Source: an uncultured Thermoleophilia bacterium
GTDB lineage: Bacteria > Actinomycetota > Thermoleophilia > UBA2241
Assembly (NCBI GenBank): GCA_903921965.1
Contig: CAIXSE010000302.1
Location: 1-5,062, forward strand
Direction of reading: 5' to 3'
Length of the DNA: 5,062 nt
The translations under genes were made by a program, and so were the position numbers. Positions 1-5,062 of this stretch are shown here, piece by piece (the stretch's first letter is position 1; the number at the start of each line of letters is the position of its first letter). The notes under the pieces are model-generated. The model worked only from the letters and a program-made list of their open reading frames with translations, was not told the DNA's origin and did not search any database.

Positions 1-467
1 CCTTCGCGGCCGCCCGCGAGGGCGGCCTCAAGGCCGCGCCGCACGCCGGCGAGCTGGCCGGGCCGGCGTCCATACGCGCCGCGCTGGACGTCCTGCACGC
101 CGACCGCCTGCGGCACGGCGTGCGCGCCGCCGAGGACCCGGCGCTCCTCGCCGAGCTCGCCGGGCGGGGCATCGTCTGCGACGTCACGCCGACGAGCAAC
201 GTGCTGACGGGCGTCGTGCGCTCGCTCGGCGACCACCCCCTTCCTGCGATGCTCGCGGCCGGCGTGCGCTGCTCCATCTCGACCGACGACCCGGCGCTGA
301 TGGGGACCGACCTCGAGCGCGAGTGCGCCGCGGCGGTCGGTCTCGGCCACACGCCGCGGGCCATGTACGAGCACGCTCTCTCAGGGGTCTTCTGCGAAGA
401 GAGCGCCCGCACCCGCCTCAAGGCACTGGGGGACGCCGCCGTGTGGCCGCCGGAGGCGGTTGCGTGA
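1..467 (+). CDS. Adenosine deaminase family protein, C-terminal part (5' end outside window)
   Basis: This is the C-terminal part of a metal-dependent nucleoside deaminase; reading starts at the first full codon (nt 3) and stops at TGA 465-467. Visible family motifs, in order, are HAGE (nt 42-53; its Glu is the proton-donor residue of the family), RLRHG (His at 114-116, in the metal/substrate region), TPTSNV in place of the more usual CPTSN, and STDDP (nt 279-293; the first Asp of this pair binds the metal). The family hydrolyses adenosine or deoxyadenosine to the inosine form plus ammonia, in the cytoplasm. About 154 residues are present of the usual 330-350, so the N-terminal half with the HxH metal ligands lies upstream. 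Some relatives act on 6-aminodeoxyfutalosine in menaquinone synthesis or on adenine, and this fragment cannot separate those options. It sits 49 nt before the GGDEF gene, on the same strand. Confidence 0.9.
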   Translation, partial: FAAAREGGLKAAPHAGELAGPASIRAALDVLHADRLRHGVRAAEDPALLAELAGRGIVCDVTPTSNVLTGVVRSLGDHPLPAMLAAGVRCSISTDDPALMGTDLERECAAAVGLGHTPRAMYEHALSGVFCEESARTRLKALGDAAVWPPEAVA

Positions 468-469
468 AG

Positions 470-510
470 CTCCCCGCGGGCACCGTAGCAGCTGGACGAC
501 CCTTGGGGAG
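470..510 (+). promoter_or_regulatory. Possible helix hiding the Shine-Dalgarno site of the GGDEF gene
   Basis: CTCCCC at 470-475, just after the deaminase stop codon, is the exact complement of GGGGAG at 505-510, which is the Shine-Dalgarno site of the next gene. GGG 478-480 can also pair with CCC 500-502 across a 2x2 internal loop. A ribosome ending at 465-467 would cover the left arm and free the site, which is the usual layout for translational coupling. The pairing is read from the sequence; its effect is inferred. Confidence 0.4.
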
Positions 511-511
511 G
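505..511 (+). promoter_or_regulatory. Shine-Dalgarno site supporting the GTG 517 start
   Basis: GGGGAGG at 505-511 lies 5 nt before GTG 517. It supports this start over the in-frame TTG at 460, which would overlap the deaminase gene, has no comparable site, and would put a charged 19-residue stretch before the first membrane segment. Confidence 0.75.
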
Positions 512-516
512 CCCGT

Positions 517-1782
517 GTGAAGCTCACACCCATCGCCTGGATCCTCGTCGCCTGCAGCGCCGCCTTCACCGTGGTCGCGCTACAGGCGCCGTTCGAGGTA
601 GTGGAGCTGCTCGGCGGCCCGCTCGTGGTGGCGGGCGCGTACTTCGCCGGCCGCAAGGGCGGCGTGTACACCGCGGTGTGGGCGTGCCTCTCGGCCGTGG
701 TCGCGGCGTACCTGCTCGGAGGGGTGGAGGCGGACGACCTGATCGCGACCGTCGCCGGCTACCTCATCCTCGGCATCGCTCTCGGGATCGGGGTGGAGCG
801 CTGGCGGCGCGAGCACGCCGAGCTGCAGCAGGCGCTCGAGTCCATGCACGCGTACCAGGCGCAGCTCACAGCCAGCCAGTCTCGCTATCGCCTGCTGTTC
901 GAGAGCGGCAGCGACCCGGTGTACCTGCACGGCCTCGACCACAACGGCGAGCCGACGCGCTTCGTGGCCGTCAACGACGCCGCCTGCCGCCGCCTCGGCT
1001 ACACGCGCGCGGAGCTGCTGGGGCTCCTGCCCCGCAAGATCGACGCGGCCCCGCGGCCGGGGCAGCTGCGTGAGGTCATGGAGCGTCTGCTGAAGGAGGA
1101 CAGCGTGCTGTGGGAGTCGGTCCTGCGCACGAGCGGCGGCGACAAGGTCCCGGTGGAGATCAGCTCGAGCCTCACCGACGTGGACGGCGAGCTCGTGGTG
1201 CTCTCCATCGCTCGCGACATCAGCGGGCGCAAGGAGCAGGAGCAGCACCTCCTCGAGCTGACGCTCCGCGACCACCTCACGGGGCTGCTCAACCGGCGCG
1301 GCTTCCTGGTGATGCTGCCGGAGCACCGCAAGCGTGCCAGGCGCGCCGGGACGCCGGTCATCGTGCTGTACGCCGACCTCGACGGGCTGAAGCAGATCAA
1401 CGACGGCGAAGGCCACAGCCGCGGCGACGACGCCATCAGGGCGGTGGCCGCCGCGCTGCGCGAGACGTTCCGCGAGACCGACCTGGTGGCGCGGCTCGGC
1501 GGCGATGAGTTCTGCGTGATCGCCGCCGCCGATCCCCAGGTCGACCCGCGGACCTTCGTCGGCCGGCTGGACGCGGCGCTGGCGGAGGCGGGGGCCAAGC
1601 TCGGCCTGCCGCTGGCGATGAGCTACGGCACGGTGGTCACGAGTGCCCACGGTCTCGAGGATCCCGGCGCGCTGCTCGAGAAGGCGGATGCCCTGATGTA
1701 CGAGCAGAAGCGCGCCCGGCGAGGGGGACGGAATGGCGGCGTCTCCGAGGGCGCGGAGGTGGTGCCCGACGCCGGTGCCTGA
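517..1782 (+). CDS. Membrane-anchored PAS-GGDEF diguanylate cyclase
   Basis: This 421-residue protein is predicted to make cyclic di-GMP from two GTP at the inner face of the membrane. Residues about 7-22, 29-46, 50-68 and 75-92 are hydrophobic and would form four short membrane segments, loosely like the DUF4118/KdpD type. A charged helix (about 94-120) leads into a PAS sensor domain (about 120-235, ending in RDISGRKEQE). The GGDEF domain starts near residue 250 with LRDHLTGLLNRR, has DLDGLKQIND from residue 287 (metal and GTP binding), and carries a perfect GGDEF at 328-332. RETD at 319-322, exactly five residues before GGDEF, matches the RxxD inhibitory I-site, so product feedback is likely. 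No EAL or HD-GYP domain is present, so synthesis is expected without hydrolysis. The signal sensed by the PAS or membrane part cannot be read from the sequence. It probably shares a transcript with the deaminase gene upstream. Confidence 0.93.
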   Translation: MKLTPIAWILVACSAAFTVVALQAPFEVVELLGGPLVVAGAYFAGRKGGVYTAVWACLSAVVAAYLLGGVEADDLIATVAGYLILGIALGIGVERWRREHAELQQALESMHAYQAQLTASQSRYRLLFESGSDPVYLHGLDHNGEPTRFVAVNDAACRRLGYTRAELLGLLPRKIDAAPRPGQLREVMERLLKEDSVLWESVLRTSGGDKVPVEISSSLTDVDGELVVLSIARDISGRKEQEQHLLELTLRDHLTGLLNRRGFLVMLPEHRKRARRAGTPVIVLYADLDGLKQINDGEGHSRGDDAIRAVAAALRETFRETDLVARLGGDEFCVIAAADPQVDPRTFVGRLDAALAEAGAKLGLPLAMSYGTVVTSAHGLEDPGALLEKADALMYEQKRARRGGRNGGVSEGAEVVPDAGA

Positions 1783-1853
1783 GTGGCGGGCGGCGGTGTA
1801 GGCTAGGGCCGTGAGAGGAGCTCCGCGAGGGCGCGTGGCTTCGGATCTGCGCG

Positions 1854-1858
1854 AGGAG
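1854..1858 (+). promoter_or_regulatory. Shine-Dalgarno site supporting the GTG 1865 start
   Basis: AGGAG lies 6 nt before GTG 1865. The resulting protein reaches its NAD-binding Rossmann strand after about 16 residues. The longer in-frame option, GTG 1811, has only AGGG two nt upstream of it, too close to act as a normal site. Confidence 0.6.
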
Positions 1859-1864
1859 TCCAGG

Positions 1865-2857
1865 GTGGGAGGAGAAGCGCGCGAGGAGGGCGCAGCCGGC
1901 GGCCGCGACGGCCTCAACGTGGTGCTGGGCGCCCGCGGCGGCATCGGCGGCGCCATCGTCCGGGAGCTCGTCGGTCAGGGCCGGCGCGTGCGCGCCGTCA
2001 CGCGGAACGGCGACGCCGGGGTCAGCGAGACCCCGCTCCCGCCGGCATCGTACGAAGACGTCGCCTGCGATCTGACCGACCCGGCGCGCCTGCGCCGGGC
2101 GGTGGCCGGAGCCTCGGTGGTGTACCACTGCGCGCGGCCGGCGTACACGCGCTGGTGGACGGAGTTCGAGCCTCTCAACCGTGGCATCGCGGCGGCCGTG
2201 GCCGAGGAGGGCGCCAGGCTGGTGTACGCCGACAGCCTCGCGATGTACGAGCCCGGCTCCGGACCCATGACCGAGGAGTCGCCGGCGACGGCGACCACCA
2301 AGAAGGGCTCGCTGCGTGCCAAACTGGCCGACCAGATGCTCGAGGCGCACGCCGGCGGGCGCCTGCGCGTGGTCGTCGCCCGCGCCAGCGACTACTTCGG
2401 GCCTCGCGGCGTGAGCTGCGCGCTCGGCCGCCGCTTCTTCGCTGACCTGCTCGCCGGCCGCAAGACGCAGTGGTACAAGTCGCTCGACCAGCCGCACAGC
2501 CTGTGCTACCTGCCGGACCTGGGGCGGGCGTTCGTGCTGCTCGGCACCCGCCCCGAGGCCGAGGGCGAGGTGTGGCACACGCCGTCCTGCCCGCCGGTCA
2601 CCGGCCGGGAGCTCATCGAGGCCGCGGCCCGCGTCGCCGGCGTCGAGCCGCGGCCCGCCGTCCTGAAGGAGCGCACGGTCACGTTCTACAGCATCTTCAT
2701 CCCGACGTTCCGCGAGTATCCGGAGCTCGCCTACCAGTGGGGCGAGCCGTTCGTGAGTGAGGACGGCAAGTTCCAGCGGGCCTTCGGACCGTTCGCCGTG
2801 ACGCCGCTGGAGGAGGCCCTGGAGACCACGGTGGCCTGGTTCCGCGCCAACGTGTGA
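1865..2857 (+). CDS. NAD-dependent epimerase/dehydratase-like protein (atypical extended SDR)
   Basis: The 330-residue protein has a Rossmann fold at its N-terminus, with NVVLGARGGIGG at residues 18-29 giving the GxxGxxG dinucleotide-binding motif. It then follows the extended short-chain dehydrogenase/reductase plan: a D-L-T-D acidic loop after the third strand, VVYHCARP for the strand-4 region, VYADSLAMYE at 120-129 with the usual active-site Ser at 124, and RASDYFGP from residue 173. PHSLCYLPDLGRAF and the later VWHTPSCPPVTGRELI match the C-terminal substrate lobe. Length is normal. The catalytic YxxxK is not intact: K153 is in place but the Tyr position is Ser149 (SLRAK). The protein may be a non-classical reductase, an isomerase, or an NAD(P)-binding sensor like NmrA; its substrate is not predictable. 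It starts 82 nt after the GGDEF gene (28 nt if GTG 1811 is used), so co-transcription is possible but not shown. Confidence 0.85.
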   Translation: MGGEAREEGAAGGRDGLNVVLGARGGIGGAIVRELVGQGRRVRAVTRNGDAGVSETPLPPASYEDVACDLTDPARLRRAVAGASVVYHCARPAYTRWWTEFEPLNRGIAAAVAEEGARLVYADSLAMYEPGSGPMTEESPATATTKKGSLRAKLADQMLEAHAGGRLRVVVARASDYFGPRGVSCALGRRFFADLLAGRKTQWYKSLDQPHSLCYLPDLGRAFVLLGTRPEAEGEVWHTPSCPPVTGRELIEAAARVAGVEPRPAVLKERTVTFYSIFIPTFREYPELAYQWGEPFVSEDGKFQRAFGPFAVTPLEEALETTVAWFRANV

Positions 2858-2899
2858 GGGGCCGGTGCGGCCGGGTCGCCGCCTCCGTGGCTGCTGAGG
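2858..2899 (+). other. Gap after the SDR gene with a weak hairpin
   Basis: GGCCG 2860-2864 can pair with CGGCC 2868-2872 around a 3-nt loop right after the stop codon. No T-run follows, so it is a poor intrinsic terminator. Read-through or Rho-dependent ending cannot be told apart. Nothing else is evident in this short stretch. Confidence 0.3.
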
Positions 2900-2911
2900 T
2901 TGCCGCGGCAA
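2900..2911. promoter_or_regulatory. Perfect 12-bp palindrome over the -35 box (possible operator)
   Basis: TTGCCGCGGCAA is identical to its reverse complement, and its first six bases form the -35 element of the helicase promoter. A protein dimer bound there would compete with RNA polymerase. Which regulator would do so is unknown, and such a site can arise by chance in GC-rich DNA. Confidence 0.4.
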
Positions 2912-2928
2912 TCCGGACCTGATAAGGT
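2900..2928 (+). promoter_or_regulatory. Sigma70-type promoter for the DEAD-box helicase
   Basis: TTGCCG (2900-2905) is followed after exactly 17 nt by TAAGGT (2923-2928), with TG at 2920-2921 giving an extended -10 element. Transcription should begin near 2935-2939. No comparable promoter was seen between this one and the helicase start. Confidence 0.65.
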
Positions 2929-2936
2929 CTCTTTCC

Positions 2937-3191
2937 GTAGAGACGGGAGCCGGTTCCCGCCTGAGCGCCTCGCGCCGGGCATTCCTCCCGCATCAATCGC
3001 CCAGACTCTGTGAATGCCGGACAGTGTTCTGAAGGAAAGGAACACCAGTCCGCAGCCAGTCTGACCGCCCCGGTGGCGGTCCTCCACACGGCGAACTCCC
3101 GCTCACCCCGCTTGTCCCCGTCGAATCGTCGGGTCCTGCCGAGGTGCGCGTCGCCGAGCCGCGTACGGGTGAGTCCGGGAAGAGAGAGTCA
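2937..3191 (+). promoter_or_regulatory. Long structured 5' leader of the helicase mRNA
   Basis: The predicted start site leaves about 255 nt of leader. It can form several helices. CGGGA 2944-2948 pairs with TCCCG 2955-2959. The strongest stem joins GGAC 3019-3022 plus GTGTTC 3024-3029 to GAACAC 3040-3045 plus GTCC 3048-3051, with a purine-rich loop at 3030-3039. CAGACT 3002-3007 can close this domain by pairing with AGTCTG 3058-3063. GACCGCC 3063-3069 pairs with GGCGGTC 3075-3081. GTGCGCG 3144-3150 pairs with CGCGTAC 3160-3166 (one G-U) just before the ribosome site. GGCATTC 2978-2984 can also pair with GAATGCC 3012-3018. Long regulated leaders are known for some cold-induced DEAD-box helicase mRNAs, such as that of csdA/deaD. 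I recognise no named riboswitch here, so its role is inferred. Confidence 0.5.
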
Positions 3192-4859
3192 GTGAACCCA
3201 GTCATCGATCCCACCATGGACACCGCGCGCCCGCAGGGCGAGGGGGCGCCGAAGCGCCGCCGTCGCGGGGGCCGCGGTCGCGGCAAGGGCGGCGCCCAGG
3301 GCGCCGGCCAGGCCGCGCAGAGCCCCGCCGCCGAGAGCGGCGCGACGCAGGCTCCGCCCTCCTCCGAGCAGCGCACAGACGAGCGGTCTGAGCGCCAGCC
3401 TCGCGAGGGCAGGGAGCAGCGTCGCGACGCCAGAGGCGGCTCCGGCCGCGACAGGTCCGGCCGCGACCGCGACCGCGGGCGTGGCCCGCGTCGCGACCGC
3501 GAAGGCCGCGGCGGCCAGGGCGTGGACAAGAGTTACGTGGAGCGCGAGCACGCGGCGAGGCCGGCAGGCCCCGCCCCCGAGGTCGACCTGCCGGCGTTCG
3601 CCGAGCTCGGCCTCACGGGCGACCTGCTCGCAGGCGTCGCCGCCATGGGCTACGAGACGCCCACACCCATCCAGGAGCAGGCCATCCCGCGCGTCCTCGC
3701 CGGACGCGACGTGGTGGGCAGTGCGCAGACCGGTACCGGCAAGACGGCCGCTTTCGTCCTGCCCATCTTGCAGCGCATGACAGGCCCGACCGTAGCCGAC
3801 GGCCGCACGGCCCACCCGTCCGCCCTGGTGGTGACTCCCACGCGCGAGCTCTGCGCGCAGATCGAAGAGGTCGGCGAGACGCTCAGCACGTACAGCGGCC
3901 GCACCGTCGCCGCCGTGTTCGGGGGCGTCCCGTACGATCCGCAGGCGAAGCGGATCCGCAAGGGCGTCGACCTGCTGGTCGCCACGCCCGGCCGGCTGCT
4001 CGACATGCTGCGGCAGGGCGACGTGCTGCTGGACCAGGTGAACACGCTGGTGCTCGACGAGGCAGACCGCATGCTCGACATGGGGTTCTGGCCAGACGTC
4101 AAGCGCATCATCGACGCCCTGCCGGCCGCGCGCCAGAACCTCTTCTTCTCCGCCACGATGAGCAAGACCGTGCTCAGCATCATCGAGGACACCCTGAACC
4201 AGCCCGTGTTCATCCAGCTGGGCGGCACCGCGATGCCGGTCGAGGCCATCGAGCAGAGGGTCCTGCCGGTGAACCAGGAGCAGAAGGTGGACCTCCTGGT
4301 GGAGTACTTCCGCCACCACGACCCCGCGCGCACCCTGGTGTTCACCCGCACGCGCCGGCGCGCCGAGCGCCTCGCGGTCACGCTCAACAAGATGGGCATC
4401 ACCTGCGAGGCCATCCACGGCGACCGCTCGCAGGGCCAGCGCCAGCAGGCGCTCGACGGCTTCAAGAACGGCAAGATCGCCGTGCTCGTCGCCACCGACG
4501 TCGTGGCCCGCGGCATCGACGTGGACAACATCACCCACGTCATCAACTTCGACATCCCGACCAACCCCGAGGATTACGTGCACCGCATCGGCCGCACCGC
4601 GCGTGCCGGGGCCAGCGGGATCGCCGTGAGCCTGCTCACCGCCGAAGACGTGCACGAGCTCCTGGCCATCGAGCGCCTCATCGGGGCGACGATCGAGCGC
4701 CACGACCTGCCCGGCTTCGACTACGAGAAGCGCGTCATCCCCGAGTCGCACCAGGTGCAGCCCAGGATCGGCAAGCTGGTGTGGAACGGCGGGGCGCGGC
4801 GTGCCTGGAACAAGACAGGCGTGCGCCGGCGGCCGCCGAAGCGGGCGTCGTCGCACTGA
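3192..4859 (+). CDS. DEAD-box ATP-dependent RNA helicase (RhlE/DeaD-like)
   Basis: This 555-residue cytoplasmic enzyme should unwind short RNA duplexes using ATP, as in ribosome assembly or mRNA turnover. All core motifs are intact: Q motif (F136, GYETPTPIQ with Q161), motif I AQTGTGKT 178-185, Ia PTREL 216-220, Ib TPGR 265-268, II DEAD 289-292, III SAT 320-322, IV LVFTRTR near 382, V ATDVVARGID 434-443 and VI HRIGRTAR 464-471. The layout is closest to RhlE, but residues 1-130 form a low-complexity tail rich in Arg, Gly and Asp, whereas relatives usually carry such a tail at the C-terminus; here the C-terminal part after about 505 is short and basic. GTG 3192 was chosen because GAAGAGAGAG (3179-3188) lies just upstream. 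GTG 3144 is inside a potential hairpin with no spaced ribosome site, and ATG 3216 has none. The gene has its own promoter and leader. Confidence 0.95.
   Translation: MNPVIDPTMDTARPQGEGAPKRRRRGGRGRGKGGAQGAGQAAQSPAAESGATQAPPSSEQRTDERSERQPREGREQRRDARGGSGRDRSGRDRDRGRGPRRDREGRGGQGVDKSYVEREHAARPAGPAPEVDLPAFAELGLTGDLLAGVAAMGYETPTPIQEQAIPRVLAGRDVVGSAQTGTGKTAAFVLPILQRMTGPTVADGRTAHPSALVVTPTRELCAQIEEVGETLSTYSGRTVAAVFGGVPYDPQAKRIRKGVDLLVATPGRLLDMLRQGDVLLDQVNTLVLDEADRMLDMGFWPDVKRIIDALPAARQNLFFSATMSKTVLSIIEDTLNQPVFIQLGGTAMPVEAIEQRVLPVNQEQKVDLLVEYFRHHDPARTLVFTRTRRRAERLAVTLNKMGITCEAIHGDRSQGQRQQALDGFKNGKIAVLVATDVVARGIDVDNITHVINFDIPTNPEDYVHRIGRTARAGASGIAVSLLTAEDVHELLAIERLIGATIERHDLPGFDYEKRVIPESHQVQPRIGKLVWNGGARRAWNKTGVRRRPPKRASSH
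3441..3476 (+). repeat. Short in-gene repeats encoding SGRDR units
   Basis: TCCGGCCGCGAC occurs at 3441-3452 and again at 3456-3467, a 15-nt period that encodes two SGRDR units in the helicase tail. A further CGCGAC copy follows. It looks like local slippage that keeps the reading frame and the Arg-rich composition. Confidence 0.6.
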
Positions 4860-4879
4860 TCGCGGCAGGCGGGTGAGCC

Positions 4880-4904
4880 GGGGGGCGGCGACGTCGCACC
4901 CCCC
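4880..4904 (+). terminator. GC-rich hairpin after the helicase gene
   Basis: GGGGGG 4880-4885 pairs with CCCCCC 4899-4904. Inside, GCG 4888-4890 pairs with CGC 4895-4897 around the loop ACGT, separated by a small internal loop. It starts 20 nt after the stop codon. No T-run follows, so it may protect the 3' end or pause polymerase rather than end transcription alone. Confidence 0.5.
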
Positions 4905-4919
4905 GCTCCCTCGCGAGCG

Positions 4920-4952
4920 AAAGGGCCGCGGCTGACAGGCCCCGGCCCCTTT
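4920..4952 (+). terminator. Intrinsic-terminator-like hairpin
   Basis: AAAGGGCCG 4920-4928 pairs with CGGCCCCTTT 4943-4952, nine pairs with one bulged C and a 14-nt loop, and the right arm ends in three Ts. The T-run is short, so efficiency is uncertain. Its loop contains the -35 box of the tRNA promoter. Confidence 0.5.
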
Positions 4953-4960
4953 GCTATACT
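4932..4960 (+). promoter_or_regulatory. Sigma70 promoter of the tRNA-Val gene
   Basis: CTGACA (4932-4937) lies 17 nt before TATACT (4955-4960), each one base from consensus, and TG at 4952-4953 makes an extended -10. Transcription should start near 4967, leaving a 5' leader of about 7 nt for RNase P to remove. Confidence 0.85.
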
Positions 4961-4973
4961 GCCGTTCCCGCGT

Positions 4974-5049
4974 GGGCGACTAGCTCAGTTGGGAGAGCGC
5001 CTGCTCGACAAGCAGGAGGTCGTTGGTTCAATTCCAACGTCGCCCACCA
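4974..5049 (+). tRNA. tRNA-Val (anticodon GAC)
   Basis: A full 76-nt cloverleaf can be drawn. The acceptor stem pairs GGGCGAC 4974-4980 with GTCGCCC 5039-5045, then discriminator A 5046 and an encoded CCA at 5047-5049. The D stem is GCTC/GAGC with the GG pair in the loop, the anticodon stem CCTGC/GCAGG, and the T arm GTTGG/CCAAC with loop TTCAATT. The anticodon loop at 5005-5011 is TCGACAA, which puts GAC at 5007-5009, reading valine GUC and GUU codons. The variable region is short, so it is not a serine tRNA. The odd point is C rather than the almost universal T at position 33 (nt 5006). A strong promoter lies just upstream. Confidence 0.9.
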
Positions 5050-5062
5050 CGCTTCACCTCCG

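Noticed and set aside
580..1956. Long minus-strand open frame opposite the GGDEF gene and the start of the SDR gene
   Set aside because: It crosses two genes with clear plus-strand domains and its translation looks like out-of-frame high-GC sequence.
1637..2911. Long minus-strand open frame opposite the SDR gene
   Set aside because: It lacks any domain signal and spans the end of one real gene and all of another.
2937..3081. Known structured RNA (RNase P RNA, SRP RNA or cyclic-di-GMP riboswitch) in the leader
   Set aside because: The GAAGGAAAGG loop recalls parts of SRP and RNase P RNAs, but the flanking conserved bases of those RNAs, and the core of the cyclic-di-GMP riboswitch, are absent.
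3010..3195. A 61-codon open frame in the helicase leader whose TGA overlaps the GTG 3192 start (GTGA)
   Set aside because: It has no ribosome site at its GTG, its third-position GC is clearly lower than in the neighbouring genes, and it overlaps the potential RNA stems. The 4-nt overlap is intriguing but not enough to call a gene.
3189..4856. Long minus-strand open frame opposite the helicase
   Set aside because: The plus strand carries every helicase motif. The antisense frame is a GC-rich shadow with low-complexity His/Ala/Arg/Val-rich sequence and no recognisable domain.
5005..5011. Reading the tRNA anticodon as CGA (serine), which would restore T before the anticodon
   Set aside because: That shift breaks the symmetric 7-nt loop between CCTGC and GCAGG, and the tRNA lacks the long variable arm of serine tRNAs.

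Overview
The window comes from a high-GC bacterium (roughly 70% GC by eye, not computed) with GTG start codons, purine-rich Shine-Dalgarno sites and sigma70-type promoters. Examples of the last are CTGACA-17-TATACT before the tRNA and TTGCCG-17-TAAGGT before the helicase. Base composition and gene styles would fit Deinococcota or Actinomycetota, but nothing here settles the phylum. All four protein genes and the tRNA lie on the + strand.

Layout: (1) The window opens inside the C-terminal half of an adenosine-deaminase-family gene, which ends at 467. (2) After 49 nt comes a membrane-anchored PAS-GGDEF diguanylate cyclase (517-1782) with an intact active site and an intact I-site. The short gap and a possible helix over its Shine-Dalgarno site suggest it is co-transcribed with, and perhaps translationally coupled to, the deaminase gene. 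(3) An atypical short-chain dehydrogenase/epimerase-like protein (1865-2857) has a good NAD(P)-binding motif but Ser where the catalytic Tyr is normally found. (4) A 334-nt gap (2858-3191) holds a convincing promoter, a perfect 12-bp palindrome over its -35 box, and a leader of about 250 nt with several potential helices. (5) An RhlE/DeaD-like DEAD-box RNA helicase (3192-4859) carries a long, disordered, Arg/Gly/Asp-rich N-terminal tail. (6) Two hairpins follow, the second wrapped around the -35 box of a tRNA promoter, then a tRNA-Val(GAC) gene (4974-5049) with encoded CCA and an unusual C at position 33.

Functionally this looks like ordinary chromosomal housekeeping and signalling: nucleoside metabolism, c-di-GMP signalling, a redox or binding protein, RNA remodelling and translation. 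I see no phage, transposon, CRISPR or defence module. The most interesting material is regulatory RNA and DNA architecture: the helicase leader, the operator-like palindrome, the possible translational coupling at 467-517, and the terminator/promoter overlap before the tRNA. I do not see clear evidence of a wholly new system.
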